Shown: positions 17,635 through 30,567 of the stretch, piece after piece | Position numbering within the stretch: the stretch's first letter is position 1 | Layout: every line of letters starts with the position of its first letter | DNA from: Glandiceps talaboti | Taxonomy: Eukaryota > Hemichordata > Enteropneusta > Spengelidae | Direction: 5' to 3' | NCBI RefSeq assembly: GCF_964340395.1 | Contig: NC_135557.1 | Span: 11,244,546-11,308,545 of the forward strand | DNA length: 64,000 bases | The notes under the pieces: model-generated | Databases searched by the model: none | Seen by the model: the letters and a program-made list of their open reading frames with translations, nothing else | Told to the model about the DNA's origin: nothing | Translations under genes and position numbers: made by a program

Positions 17635-19147
17635 TCTGCTGAGTAAGAGAGTCTACTGGTAGAACCGTGTAGTGTCGATTAAGGCCGTCAGAGGAATGCT
17701 GCGATTTGAACAATAAATGTATGACAAAATTTTTCATTCACGTCGTGGCAATGTTTGTTTGAATACGGTGAATATTATATTGTTTGGTTGCTCTGCCGAC
17801 AAAGAAATGTCCAATAAGAAAGTAAATAATATCAATTTGACAGTCTAATATATCAGGGTGTTGAAACAAAGACTGACATCTTGATTTGATATAAGCTACA
17901 TTTCTCATTTTCTGGTCAGTCGTTGGACCGTGAACAACTTGCAGAAAGAACAGCTAACGGTATGTCTGTGTGAAATTCGCATTCTTTTTATTCTGCAAAC
18001 TTTGAAAATGTGGTATAACATATAATAATTTACAATATGAAGCTGTAGTGGCTGTTATCTTTTAAATTTTGTTAGCTAATGAATTTCTACTTGATTCGTT
18101 GTTTTGCTAACTTGTTCGTTTGTAATCGCTTCGGACTGCATAGCCCAGAGACTTGCCTCTCTGCACAGTGGTCTCTGACACGCCATACTGGCTCGGCAGT
18201 GTATACACACAGACAACTAACACAGTTATCTGTGGTATAAATGACATTTATAAGCCAGATAGCCAAGTCTCAGGGCCACGACTGTATAAGGGACAAATTA
18301 TTTTGCTCCCAAATTCCCGCAAAAGTATGAATACATGCTTTACCAAATCAGGCATACACGTATGCGATACACGTACATGTTCTAAGGCTTTGTAAACAAT
18401 TGTCAAGATTAATAAGTACAGTGGTACTAGTAACATGGATTCTTGCCTTTTTTTTTCATCGTCATACCCTTCTCACAACCACAGATGTTTCTTTATCTCC
18501 CGAAGGAGAGGGGAGACTACTCCCTATTTGACTATACATATATTTGACCGCCAATTCAGGTGTGTTTTCAAGCCCTTTGGTCTAATATTGAGTGTTTTTC
18601 ATATTTTCCATTTTTCTTCGTTTTATTAAAATGAGCTCCATTATCTACCAAATCATAAATGTGCCATTAATTGTGCCTAAAATGTTGCCTCCTGTAGAGC
18701 AATGCAAGACTGAAAACAAATTTTGCGATCCGCAATTTCCTTAGTATGGATCTACTACGAATGTATGTTGGTCTAAAATCTGACCTAAAAACAGAAATAG
18801 ATTAAATGGGGTATTAATTTTGGGTGAAAATATGTCTAACATAAGGTCTGGGGTTGGCAGTGTTGATCACGCACCCCTACCACTGTACCAGAGCTGACCA
18901 CCGATACCGTTCCGGATTTTTTTCTCTACAAGATTTGAATTGATATGATAGAATGTCTTTAGCATATCTGTTGGTTGCAAAAAGCCCTACATGTAATGTA
19001 TAAATAATTGATAATCTCTAGTTGTGCAAATTAAACGAAACAAGTGTGCGTTTGTATGGTGTACCTTGAATATCTATGGATACTAAAAGTACTCCGTTTT
19101 CGTTAATTCCGCGACTAGTTAAGTATACCGAGCAACATAGCAAAGTC
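17635..19147 (+). repeat. Spacer unit S3 upstream of Ly6 gene B
   Basis: Contains M7 (17640-17760), M3 (17884-17966, donor-like GTATGT) and M4 (18120-19080). The same three parts lie upstream of gene C (28790-29050, shortened) and, inverted, upstream of gene D (54040-55260). Confidence 0.75.
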
Positions 19148-19559
<412 letters not shown>

Positions 19560-19599
19560 CAATAACAACAACTGCATACCTTGGTGGAACTTTCAACAT

Positions 19600-20053
19600 C
19601 GACAACTGGAAATACATTATTAGCGTTCACGGGGGTTTGATACAACAATGCATAGAATATAGGAACCAAATTCAAGATAGCAATATCGCACTTTTCTTGC
19701 CACAATTAAACTGAATGAAATAAACTGTTTAAACACACTTCTACGAGATAGACACACGGGTGCCATTTTCAGTGTCATTGCTTTGACGTCTGTGTTTGAT
19801 GTCTGCATCACAAGTCTACATGGTGGCAAGTACTTTAAGTTCATTCCACACAGACATAATATCGCAAGAAACAGTACCTATTCCATCTTTCTAAGCTAGT
19901 CGTGTATCATTTTCTTCTTGGTCCCTGCTTGGATGGATCACACTGAGCAACTGAACGGAAACTTGGGACAAAGTATTAGTTGTTCTTACTTTGATGCTAC
20001 CTTTATAGTGATTCCATGATTTTTGCGTTTTCTTTTAATTAGCAAACACAACA
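19600..20053 (+). promoter_or_regulatory. Ly6 B upstream region with a 5'-UTR splice acceptor
   Basis: 19610-19960 is shared with the upstream regions of C (30195-30500) and D (50820-51200, inverted). Shared pieces include CATTGTTTTGACTTCTG-type and AACTGAACGGAAACTTG stretches. TTTTCTTTTAATTAG ends at 20042 and is followed by CAAACACAACA and the ATG. All three complete genes keep this pyrimidine-rich AG 11 nt before the start codon, so an upstream non-coding exon is likely. No TATA box could be assigned. Confidence 0.55.
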
Positions 20054-21387
20054 ATGGCACAGGTTATCAAGATTGCAGTGTATCTCGTTGTCTTGGCATT
20101 AGTAGCTACAGGTAAGTATAGGAAGGCATATGAAAACGATTTTGAAATACTGTTTCAGAATGAATTTAGATATGCAACATATAAGTGATAAAACAGCAAA
20201 AATCTGTCTCATGACGTACTTGTCATGTGATTCTTAACACAATATCCAGATTTTTTTCAGTTTAAAAATATACCATTGCAAGGAATAGGACAGAAATAAA
20301 ATTAAACATTATAATAACAAGTTTACAAAAACTTCAATTCCGCTCACACAAAATTACAAGTCTGAAATGTTGCCTTATTTTTAAACAAATATTGACCTAC
20401 AGACCTACACAATAAACTACTTAAATGTGTAAATGGATTTTTTTTTAAAAATATAACAAGTATCTAGGTAAATGTAATTGATAAATGAAATAGAGCTCAA
20501 AGATGAAAACTAAATACCAGTAAAAGCGACTTTTCTTAACTTCTAAATTATGTTAATTTGTAAATTCAAAAGAAAATCAATACAGGAACTTCTAACCAGT
20601 TGTAACAGGAAAGGGAAGTAGAGCTTAGGAACGAAACCGGATATTTATCAATCAAATGCCACTAAAAGCGAATTTCTATTTCTCTTTTTGTACACTTTGT
20701 AAACTTGTGTAAACCTAGTAACACTATTAAGTGTCATGTGACACAAAGATGACGTCACATAAATTGTAATGTTCTAATTTTTAATACTACATGTACTTCA
20801 GGTGGTCTTACCCTGAAATGTTATCAATGTAAATGGCTGTCGTCAGGGGCCGGTAGCGATGACAACTGTAAGGAAATCGACGCAGATAAGTCAAACTCAG
20901 TAACCTGTCAGGGAGGGCTTGATCAATGTACGGTAAGATAACTTAATTTGGGGTCTAAGTTAGCCCAACTCAACTACATCCTTATACTATTAAAACATAA
21001 CATGTACATACACATAACCACATATGCACATCTATACATACGCATAGATGTATAGATAGAGACATAGAGGCATGTATACATGCATACGTACACCTGCACT
21101 CCCCATACATACATACATACATACATACATACATACATACATACATACATACATACATACATGCAAACCTACCTACCTACCTACCTACATACATACATAC
21201 CTACCTACCTACATACATACATACATACATACATACATACATACATACATACATACATACATACATACATACAGACATACAGACAGACAGACAGACAGAC
21301 CTACATAGACATACATATACACACACACATACATACATACATACATACATACATACATACATACAGACAGACAGACAGACAGACAGA

Positions 21388-21428
<41 letters not shown>

Positions 21429-22643
21429 CAGGCAGACAAACGCACACATGCATGCATGCATGCATAGACAATAAAGGGGGCAAAGCAAAAATATATTCTT
21501 TTTGAAAGAAAACTATGATGGTTATTAAATTCTCATTCAACTTTGTCATCTAATTACGTTTGAAACCGTTTTATCGACAGACAGTAGTTACCTATGCAGA
21601 TTATAAACCAACATCTGTGACCCGTCTATGTATTCTTTCCAGTTTATGTTTTGCTGGAGAAGTCATGGATGATGGGACTGGTAAGTTGTCTATCTTTTTT
21701 TTTTAAAGTAGAAATAATCGGAAGATATTCTGTAGAATACATATACCTACATTAACCAGAAGTTCATTAAAATGATATACTGCATAAGATACTCTCACAC
21801 GGGGCGCCCTCATTCATCGGTTAACTAATAATACGATGAGGGCGGGGCGACACGACGTGTCTAACAGTCTACAGCATTTCACTTAATACTGTATTTTCGA
21901 ATATATGAATTTTGTTCATGCCATATTGTTTCATTGTCATGAAAACTGAACTCATTTTAATTGCCGTTTTAAACTATTCCTCGAAAGTTTTTAATACCAT
22001 TGGATTTAGCAACCCGTGAAATTAATAATTACTTAGACTTCTGTGTGATATAGTGCCAACATATCATACACCGACTGCGTATGCCTGACTATGAATACAC
22101 TGGTAGACATCTATCACACCGAGGACTTTTATGCAGTAGCTATTTCACAAGGCTGAAAGTCACTGGAAATAGATGCCACATAACAGCACTAGGGGTAATA
22201 TGATGTCTACTAGTGGCTGTATAAGTCCAGGTAATAAGTGTTTTATAACACATCACATTCCTACACACAGTCTTTCCATAGTCAAAACAAATCGCTGGTA
22301 GGACTTCTGTACATGAATAGTGCCCTAGTGAAATTAGAATATCAATAGTGCTCGCTCTATGTAAATTGAGGTCAATAGGGACAGTAGTCCATACCTTGTG
22401 ACACGGTCTAACCCTAAGGCAATCACTGAAAGCTGTATGAAATCGAAGTGTTATTAAATTTTATATAATTTTGAGATGTAGAGTCGTGTTTGTTAATGTG
22501 TCACGTGATTTCGATTGACAGGTATCGTAACACGCTGCTGTTCAGATGATGATTGTAACAACAAAGATGGCGGCACTACCTTGGTTATTTCTACTCTGAC
22601 AGTTATCATGGCGTCTGTTTTCTCAGTCGTCTCTCTCTATTAA
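20054..22643 (+). CDS. Ly6/uPAR three-finger protein B (complete)
   Basis: Four exons: 20054..20111, 20802..20932, 21581..21680 and 22522..22643. All introns are GT-AG, in phases 1, 0 and 1, giving 136 residues. Residues 1-19 form a signal peptide ([19 protein letters not shown]). The mature part has ten Cys in the Ly6 pattern: CYQC at the start, CCSDDDCN at the end. After NKDGG comes a hydrophobic tail ending at VVSLY, a GPI-anchor signal. The family consists of small surface or secreted three-finger proteins; ligand and role cannot be read from sequence. The start is fixed by the signal peptide and by agreement with C and D. Gene C is its tandem copy and D its inverted copy. Intron 2 holds long CATA/CAGA microsatellites; intron 3 holds a hairpin repeat. 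Confidence 0.93.
20974..21453 (+). repeat. (CATA)n / (CAGA)n tract in intron 2 of Ly6 B
   Basis: CATA with CCTA runs at about 21107-21285, then mixed CAGA and CATA to about 21430. C (31437-31634 and 31909-31970) and D (48883-49098) carry the same motif class in the same intron. Confidence 0.95.
21786..21870 (+). repeat. Hairpin repeat in intron 3 of Ly6 B
   Basis: Arms around GGCGCCCTCATTCATCGGTT and CGATGAGGGCGGGGCG fold back over a short AT loop. Related hairpins lie at 32304-33001 (interrupted), 48480-48568 and 49369-49460. It looks like a small MITE. It contains the uninterrupted site CGACG (21853-21857) that is duplicated around the insertion in gene C. Confidence 0.7.
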
Positions 22644-22914
22644 AATGTCAACACGATTTTATCAAAATGGCACTGGCTGACAGTGGTGTTTACAACTTTA
22701 TTGCTATGCCAAAATTACAAAAAAGAAGAATAATTGTTATGCTTTTCTGCTTGGGTTTATACATTCTTCCATATTGTATTGTACTTTGTTATTGTTGCAT
22801 CAGCTAAATCGGAGCATTTTGTAATTGATTGCTGAATACAAGTATCACGAATTATTTGAAATTTGTAATGACAATTTGTGTGGTCTATAAAATGTCCCTT
22901 GGACACGAATGGCA

Positions 22915-22920
22915 AATAAA
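22915..22920 (+). promoter_or_regulatory. Poly(A) signal of Ly6 B
   Basis: AATAAA after TGGCA, 272 nt past the stop codon. The same context occurs 3' of C and D. Confidence 0.65.
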
Positions 22921-23016
22921 ACAACATAAATCACTTTTGCAAAGTCTGATATTGTTACAAGTATTTCACTCAGCTGGTGTTCATGTATGAAGCTAACACT
23001 ACACGTCATATGCGTG

Positions 23017-23036
23017 TGTGTGTGTTTGTGTTTGTT

Positions 23037-23091
<55 letters not shown>

Positions 23092-23202
23092 GTTCGTGTG
23101 TGTCTGTGTCTCTGTCTGTTTGTCTGTCTGTCTATCTTTCTGTCTGTCTGACTGTCTGTCTGTTTGTGTGCGTGCGTGTTCGTGCGTGTGGGTGTCTGTG
23201 TC

Positions 23203-23260
<58 letters not shown>

Positions 23261-23262
23261 AA
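23017..23262 (+). repeat. (CTGT)n-rich tract downstream of Ly6 B
   Basis: CTGT units mixed with GTGT and GTTT. The tract follows one copy of the motif GAAGCTAACACTACACGTCAT. The motif is multiplied downstream of gene C. Confidence 0.95.
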
Positions 23263-24067
23263 CCTGTCAACCAGCCTATTTACGCATATGTGAGTATGCA
23301 ATTAAGTTTTTAAACGTTGTCATAACTTTTCAACCAAATTATCAAAATATGTTCCTTTATATTATTAGCCTTGATATTGTGATGACATTCAACCTTTTCC
23401 TTTATACAGTGGCAATATTAAAGCATATTAAGTCGTTAGATGGTCCCATTTACAAAATACTCTCTATTGGGAAACATCACCATCGGAAATAAAGGCATCT
23501 GTGTATACCTTGGATTCTCATTTAAGATCAATTCATTTCGCGTGATTGCCAGGAAACACTTAAATTGAAGCCAGTGTCACACGTATTGTTCTACTTATAG
23601 ACCCTACACAAGGTCTATGGTTTTACAGGGGTCCTCCTATGTGTCACGTGAGTAAGCATATGTATTAGATGATCGATGAATATTCAGGACTTTTTATCAA
23701 AAGGTAAAAAGCATGTGGGATTCATACATTGCTAATCTGGCCCAAACCTTAGTACTGTGCCAATTTGAAGCTAATCACGATAATCACTGAACGGGTTGCC
23801 CACCCCAATCTGTCATTCAATCACATTCGACGTCATCTTTCAAGGTAAGACCTAATTAAGAACACTTACAACTGTTACACCAGTATCGCTGACTTACTCT
23901 TTTAACACCCATTCCCCATTAATTGACGTGTTACTCCTATAAGAAGGCGATGCTAAGTACTTACTCTGATCCAGATACCACATCGTCAACTCTCACAAGA
24001 GTTCATAACATGATTTAGTAGTAGTCAAAATAACATGAAAATAAGTCACTATGAAACAAAATTAATT
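23263..24067 (+). repeat. 3' flank shared by Ly6 B and Ly6 C
   Basis: Matches 34910-35547 and 38316-38480. It includes CAGGACTTTTTATCAAAAGG, ATCTGGCCCAAACCTTAGTA and CCCATTAATTGACGTGTTAC. TTTAAC at 23901-23906 is the empty site for the foldback element at 35548-38315. No gene seen. Confidence 0.75.
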
Positions 24068-24117
24068 GTGAGTGAGTGAGTGAGTGAGTGAGTCAGTCAG
24101 TCAGTCAGTCAGTCAGT
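24068..24117 (+). repeat. (GAGT)n then (CAGT)n
   Basis: Short tract of GAGT units passing into CAGT units. Confidence 0.9.
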
Positions 24118-24363
24118 GAAAACAAAATGAGTCTATTGGTACAAACTTCTAGTGCCCATTAAAAGCCGGCAACACGTTTATGCTTACAAGTGAGATACAT
24201 TTAGTGAGACAACGACAATATTCTTGTAAACCACACTAAAAAATTAAGTCATCCTACCAACGGTTTTCAATATACCATTCAGTTACTCTCTCTGATACAA
24301 CCGTACAGAAACCAATTAGAAACTACACTTACTACTACACTTTAATAGCAAGGTATCAATTTA

Positions 24364-24444
24364 TTTGCTAGTGTTTCTAACCAGAAATATCATATTTGGA
24401 ATTTTTGCTAGTGTTTCTAACCAGAAATATCATATTTGGAATTT
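24364..24444 (+). repeat. 40-bp tandem duplication
   Basis: The unit holding GCTAGTGTTTCTAACCAG and ATATCATATTTGGAAT occurs twice with no difference. A 26-bp duplication of similar age lies at 25113-25162 (TTATCATGTTAATAGAATAC twice). Confidence 0.9.
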
Positions 24445-24604
24445 TGGCATATTTTAGCACAATTAGCGTATGATATACATTTGTGCCACTTAAAAACAGG
24501 AGCTAACAACAGCGTGATCTAATAATATGTTGATTTATCTACTAATACTGTATTAATTGCAGTTATCTCTAGTAGCAAACAACTGTCAAGTGTTTCGATG
24601 AAAC

Positions 24605-24912
24605 AACATAGATTATGGGTTGTCGGTGGCCAAGTGGTTAAACCACTTGCCTCTTACCACTGCGGTCGGGGTTCGAACCCCATTCAGGGTTCGATTAAAT
24701 TTACCACGCTGTAAGTAAGAAGAGTGTCGTTCAGTTTGACTCTACCGAACAACGCAGGTTTTCCCCGGGTACTCCGGTTTCCTCCTGCATTAACACTGAA
24801 CGTGACCCATGAGGGATGGCCCTCACTGGACTTCTTGGGAGACAAGTGTTTAAAGGTGCCTGTAAATGGGCTTTATGCCCGTTGGTTTACCTGAATATCA
24901 ATAAATAAATAA
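24605..24912 (+). mobile_element. tRNA-derived SINE with a conserved core
   Basis: The head has a Pol III A box in TGGCCAAGTGG (about 24628-24638) and a B box GGTTCGAACCC (about 24669-24679) that pairs as the T arm of a tRNA. The body holds CCCCGGGTACTCCGG followed by TTTCCTCCTGCATTAACACT, a core type shared by SINEs of several invertebrate phyla. It ends in AATAAATAAATAAA. About 300 bp, so full length. It could only be mistaken for a tRNA gene by its first 75 bp. Clear target-site duplications were not found. Confidence 0.85.
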
Positions 24913-25350
24913 AATTAGTACTTGTAAACAAGATAACTTGTTGATTATCGAATTCACATTAATGTCTAATTTTCCAATGGTGTGATCGACACTAAAAACA
25001 CGTGGAAAATCTACATGTGGCTTGATCTTAAATCTCAATCTTAAATATTCTGGTGGAAAGTTCACGATGTCTTCAAGAACAATGAATCTAGGTGAGAGAT
25101 CAGTTATTAATAGCAAATTATCATGTTAATAGAATACGCAAATTATCATGTTAATAGAATACTGACATGTTTGGAACAAAAGCTGTCATTGGATTATCAA
25201 CATTTATGGCAAACATTCTGGCCAATCAGAGCTGATATTTCTGATACAACACTGCGAGGTACGTCTTAATTAGACGGTACTGTACAAGAGACTGTGGTAT
25301 CCGGCTATGCCAATACAGGTGGACTTTCATTTGAAACATACCAAATAAAT
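24913..25350. other. No feature seen
   Basis: AT-rich unique sequence apart from the small duplication near 25113-25162. An open frame on the minus strand (24898-25116) has no recognisable domain. Confidence 0.5.
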
Positions 25351-26355
25351 TATATAGAATATTGAGGAATGTTGCGATTGAGGCAATAAATATATGACAA
25401 CATCTTTAATTCACGTGGCAATGTTTGTTTGAAAAAGTGAATTATGGTTTGGTTTGACACATGCAGAGAGAAAAATGTCCAATAAATAACTTGATATTAT
25501 TAATTTGACGTATTAATAAACTAATATATCATAGGGTGTGGAAACAAAGACTGACATCTAGATTTGATTTCAGCTACATTTCTCATTTCATGGTCGGTGG
25601 ACGGTGAACAACAACTTAAAGAAAGAGCAGTTTCTTTAGCGGTAAGTCTGTGAACTTCGCTATCTTAATTCTGCAAACTTTGAAAGTGTGGTATAACGTA
25701 TACTAATAGTCAATATGAAGCTATAGAAGCTGTTATCTTTTCAATTCTGTTGGCTGAGGAATTTCTACTGTATTCATTGTTTTGCCAACTTTTTCGTTTG
25801 CAATCGCTCCAAACTGCATAGCAGAGAGACTTACCTATCTGACACGCCATACTGGTTCGGTAGTGTATAAACACATTTTTCATGCCAGATAGCCAAGTCC
25901 CAGGGCAATGACTTTGCGATGGACCAAATATTATGCCGGCAATATCAGGGTCGATTGCTGGTTTACCCCATTCGCTAGGCACGCTTGTAAGCTGTGTTAG
26001 GCAGGACTCGATTCTGATATTGGTACTAAAGTTCTCAAATACCATAAAGGAATCCCGACTTATTCCGTCCGCAAGCAGTTCAACTCGTTTTGTATCAGTT
26101 AAGTATTGGCGTAAAGGTCCATTGGTTTGACTTGTCTAGTGTCACATAAATAACGGTAGAAGTTGTTTGCTAATTTATCATCATAAATTTGGTATTTTAA
26201 TTTTGTTAAGGCATGTATCGCCAAAATTTATGTCAATTTTATAACCAATTGAATTATTTCTTGGTCTTAAAATTGGAAACATTTTCAACCCACAGTTTGT
26301 TGTAGTAACGCCACGATTCTAAAGAATAACAAAACTGTTTCTTTCTCTCTATCTT
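25351..26355 (+). repeat. Spacer unit S4: modules M7, M3, M4, M8, M1
   Basis: M7 from 25370 (GCGATTGAGGCAATAAATATA), M3 at 25563-25646 ending in the donor-like GCGGTAAGTC, M4 from 25800 (AGAGAGACTTACCTATCTGAC), then M8/M1 from 25930 ending in CACAGTTTGTTGTAGTAA. Confidence 0.7.
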
Positions 26356-26363
26356 TCTGTCCC

Positions 26364-26455
<92 letters not shown>

Positions 26456-26646
26456 CGTCCGTCCGTCCGTCCGTCCGTCCGTCCGTCCGTCCGTCTGTCT
26501 GTCTGTCTGTCAGTCTGTCTGTCTGTCTGGCTCTCTGTCTCGCTCTCCCTCGCTCTGTCTGTCTGTCTGTCTGTCTGTCTCTGTCTGTCTCTCTGTCTGT
26601 CTCGCGCTGTTTCCCTCGCTCTCTCTGTCTCTGTCTCTCTCTCTCG
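26356..26646 (+). repeat. (CTGT)n with a (CCGT)n core, then mixed CT/CTGT
   Basis: CTGT to about 26450, CCGT to about 26490, CTGT again, then CT-rich. It repeats the nested pattern of 4323-4552. Confidence 0.97.
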
Positions 26647-26799
26647 TTCAATAATAACAACATATTCACAAATTTGACACTCTTCAAACTCAAACGAAGC
26701 GCTTATAACTTCTTCAAATAATGTTATCTACATGTCAAACTTTGTGTAACCACATCACAAGTGTGTTACTTGTCTGTGGTGTAACCTAAAATAAATCCA

Positions 26800-28110
26800 C
26801 AAGTATGACCACCATTCATTACTCTACCGTCCCTTTAAGCGACATTAATTAAATCACACAGTCACACCCTTTTAACCTCACTTCCGATAAAATATTTCTG
26901 TATTGATTCGTAAGCTGAATGTCTCGAAATATGACAAGTAACATATCCATGTATCATTACCGACTCACAATAACTCAATAGTAGGTGATGGCTCGAGTAC
27001 GCGGCTCTAGGAAATAAAGAAATGTTTTATCAACTTTGCGGTTTGGATTAATTTTGTTCATGTTTTTAAACCACATAATTCTGCGAGCTCGAGTTCGCCA
27101 AGATCTGTCTGGATTTAAACTTTTAGGGCTAATGAGGTGCATGCAAACGTTTTTACACATAAATTTATCTGGAAATGCATGCAATATGCAAGACAGACAC
27201 CTTCATTTGGATCGTGAAGGGAGAAAACTTTAGTGTATTTGACATACTGCCTCTGGCGAAAGAAACCAAGACATAGTCACGCCAAATTTACGTACTGACG
27301 TCCTTCAGCTCTGCTACCTTAAATTTTTCGAAGTTGACGTAAAACGTAAAAAAAAAATCCCTTGTGCATGGGCTTACACAGTATTTTCAATGACACATGG
27401 CGGCCAAAGCTTACTTGACCTTTGTCACATGGTTACCAACTGTTGATATCCCTTATCGTCATTTCATTGACAGATAGCGAGTACGTGTCTGTTTATGCAT
27501 TTTCTAATGTAAAACATGTAAAAAGTTATCTAACACGGATTTTGATACTACTAAATATTATTTCAAACTAATTTTGCAGACTCTGTGCCAAAATGTGTCT
27601 ACGAATTTTTTTCCGTCAATATAGATACTCATATTACAAAATGAAAACACTCCACACACAAGAACTGTCACAATAAAATCTAGAACTGATTTAATAATCC
27701 TTTTGAAACCACAAGCCTGTTTACGGCACTTGATCGACGGTTACGGACCTCTTTACGGCATAAGTGCTTGCTTAACGGTTACAGTCGTCTTCACAACACT
27801 TAGTAGGTAAAACGTGTTTTCAGCTTGCGAGAATATGGTTTATACCCAGAGCAAAAATAAACACACTTCTGCCGTTGTTTCTTAGCGACAAAATTATGAT
27901 GGATTTCAGAGCTAAACCAATGAACTGTCATGATGTGTAACAACTTAGATATGACAGGGAACTGCCTGTCAAAGAGCTCTCATGTCATTTCTTGTTTTGT
28001 TTAAAATCAAAAGAATTGTATGAAATGTTAAAGTTTATAAACAACTGAAATTATTGTGGGTTAAATTTAATGCCTATTCAGTTCCTTGTTCATTATAATT
28101 TGTTTTCGAG
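26800..28110 (+). repeat. Modules M5 and M6 with an unmatched stretch between
   Basis: M5 covers 26805-27090 (ACCATTCATTACTCTACCGTC). M6 covers 27590-28090 (GCCTGTTTACGGCACTTGATC, TTATACCCAGAGCAAAAATAA), matching 16960-17440. 27100-27580 has no partner here. No gene seen. Confidence 0.65.
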
Positions 28111-28595
28111 TCATGACGGGTGAGACTTCCCTAGAGTTAGCGACGATCGCGCAATGTCACGAGCTTTGTCGTTCGTTTTTTGCGGGAGGGGCAGGGCCAG
28201 GGGTCTTGCATCAAGGCGATTGTAGAATATCAGATTCACGCGTCTAACCAAATTTCGCGCCTTCAATGATAACAAGTTCTGCATTTACTACTGAGATGTT
28301 GTTAAGATGATTAAAATTTATTTCTAATATTGATTTCCTGTAGTATTTTAATGGGCTTATACTCCGGGGGTACCACTAACCAGGTTTGTTAGGGGTGTGT
28401 GGCCAATGCTGTCAACCCGAGACCCCATTTTAGACCCATTTTGACCAAAACCCAAAATACCCCATTTTAGATAATTGAAAATTCTAAAAGATTCTATTGT
28501 AGACCAAAATACATAATCACCGATATGAAAATGTCCACTAGCGAAAATATCCCCTTACTATGTTCCCGTTAATAGGCAAGTAAATACTAAATGAT
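28111..28595. other. Spacer with an inverted fragment of module M4
   Basis: 28375-28480 (TAGGGGTGTGTGGCCAATGC, ACCCCATTTTAGAC) matches 54220-54330 and is M4 read backwards. The rest is unmatched and shows no gene. Confidence 0.5.
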
Positions 28596-28610
28596 CGAGA
28601 GAGAGAGAGA

Positions 28611-28650
<40 letters not shown>

Positions 28651-28790
28651 GTGAGTGAGTGAGAGAGAGTGAGTGAGTGAGTGAGTGAGTGAGTGAGTGA
28701 GTGAGTGAGTGAGTGAGTGAGTGAGTGAGTGAGTGAGTGAGTGAGTGAGTGAGTGAGTGAGTGAGTGAGTGAGTGAGTGAGTGAGTGAGT
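28596..28790 (+). repeat. (GA)n then (GTGA)n microsatellite
   Basis: GA units with a few AAAG interruptions to about 28647, then GTGA/GAGT to 28790. Confidence 0.97.
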
Positions 28791-29501
28791 CCTTCCGAGG
28801 AATGCTGCGATTTGGACAATAAATATATAACACCATTTGTCATTCACGTCGTGGCAATGTTTGTTTGAATACAGTGAATGTTATGGTTTGAGTTGCTCTG
28901 CAGTTTAAAAAATGTCCAATAAATAACTAGATAATAACAATTTGACAGTCTAATATATCAGGATGTGGAAACAAAGATTGACAACTAGATTTGATATAAG
29001 CTGCATTTCTCAGTCGTTGGACGGTGAACAGCTAGCGGTAAGCCTGGGAATTTCGCTTTCTTGCTAATCCGGTATTTCAATAAATTATTTTATATAGTAT
29101 ATTAGTGCTTTCGTGACTGAGAAACTAGATACTATAGGTTCTACCACTGCTCCTTAAACACAACAGCTGTGAAAAAAGAGGGGAGGGGAGACAATGCAGG
29201 ACCGAGTCCGACTTACCCCGTCATCTAGTCCTCACGGGGACAGATAGACAAATAGAGACGGAATAACAGACATATATACAGAGGGACAGAGTCAAAGACA
29301 GACAGATAGACTGTCATACAGAGAGACGGAGGGACCGAGTGGGAGGGACACACAGACAGAAAGTGTTTATCAATTTTAGACCAACAAATTAGCAAACTCA
29401 TAATAAAATTGACAGACATCAATTTAAGTGAAAAGTGCTATCTTCATCCCCCAGTGTGTTTTAGTAATGCCACTATGCTGGAAAATAACATTATTTCTTT
29501 C
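28791..29501 (+). repeat. Spacer unit S5 upstream of Ly6 gene C
   Basis: M7 (28791-28870), a shortened M3 (28990-29043, donor-like GCGGTAAGCC), M8 (29160-29235) and a partial M1 (29370-29480). M4 is missing in comparison with S3. Confidence 0.65.
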
Positions 29502-29519
29502 TCTTTCTCTTTCTCTTTC

Positions 29520-29578
<59 letters not shown>

Positions 29579-29625
29579 TTTGTCTGTCTCTGGCTGTCTG
29601 TCTGTTTCTGTACACACACACACAC

Positions 29626-29706
<81 letters not shown>
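29502..29706 (+). repeat. CTTT/CTGT/CA/CT microsatellite
   Basis: Short CTTT, then CTGT to about 29578, a mixed stretch with ACACAC, then CT to 29706. Confidence 0.97.
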
Positions 29707-29708
<2 letters not shown>

Positions 29709-30195
29709 TTCCAACTTGTAACCAATGTTTGGCCACCATTAGTTACTCTGCAGATAATATCAAGAGACAGAAATTACACCACACAGTCACACCCTTTCCA
29801 CCTCATTGTCGATAACACATTTTTTTATTGATTGGTGAGCTGAATGTGTCGGAATATGACACGTAATTTATCCATATATCATTATCTACTCACAATAAAA
29901 CAATGACAGGTGACGGTGTAGGAACGCGGCTTTAGGAAGTAAAAAAGTGTTTTGTCAACTCTGGGGTTTGGAGAGTTATTTCATGTTCTTACACGACATA
30001 CTTTTGGGAGATTGCCAAGAAACACAAAATGAACCCAACTTCAGATATGCTGTTCTCACACAGGACCACTGTTGCCCCATGAGAATTTGGAGACATACAT
30101 ATTTAATGGATGCGTTTTAAAACAGGTTGAATAATGACTCTAAAAACTTAAGAATTAAAAGAAAACGTGTACATATATATAGAATCCGACAACTG
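29707..30195 (+). repeat. Module M5 copy and spacer
   Basis: 29730-30030 matches M5 (AGAAATTACACCACACAGTC, CTCACAATAA, GGGGTTTGGAGAGTTAT). Nothing else supported. Confidence 0.65.
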
Positions 30196-30567
30196 GTAAT
30201 ACATTATTGTCGTTCAAAGGAGTTTGATACATCCATGGGCAGGAACCTGTACGAAATAGCGATATCACAAATTCCTTACTACATTTTGTCTGATTAACGA
30301 AATTATCCGTTAAAACATACTTCAATTAGACGCAGACACGCGGGCGCCATACCCGATGTCATTGTTTTGACTTCTGCTTTTAATGTCTCCATCACAGGTC
30401 TGCATAGTGACAGGTACTTTATTTAATATAGACAAAACATCGCAAGAACCTGCTAACTGAACGGAAACTTGAGACAAAAGTGTATCAGTTTTTCATACTT
30501 TAATGCAACCTTTGTCATGATTCGGTGATTTTTTTTTTGTTGATTTTTTTAATTAGCAAACACAACA
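30196..30567 (+). promoter_or_regulatory. Ly6 C upstream region with a 5'-UTR splice acceptor
   Basis: Shares its sequence with 19610-19960 (B) and 50820-51200 (D, inverted). A T-rich run ends in AATTAG at 30556, followed by CAAACACAACA and the ATG, which implies an upstream non-coding exon. Confidence 0.55.

Noticed and set aside
24605-24680. tRNA gene
   Set aside because: The A and B boxes and T arm are tRNA-like, but the sequence continues into a SINE body and an AATAAA tail.
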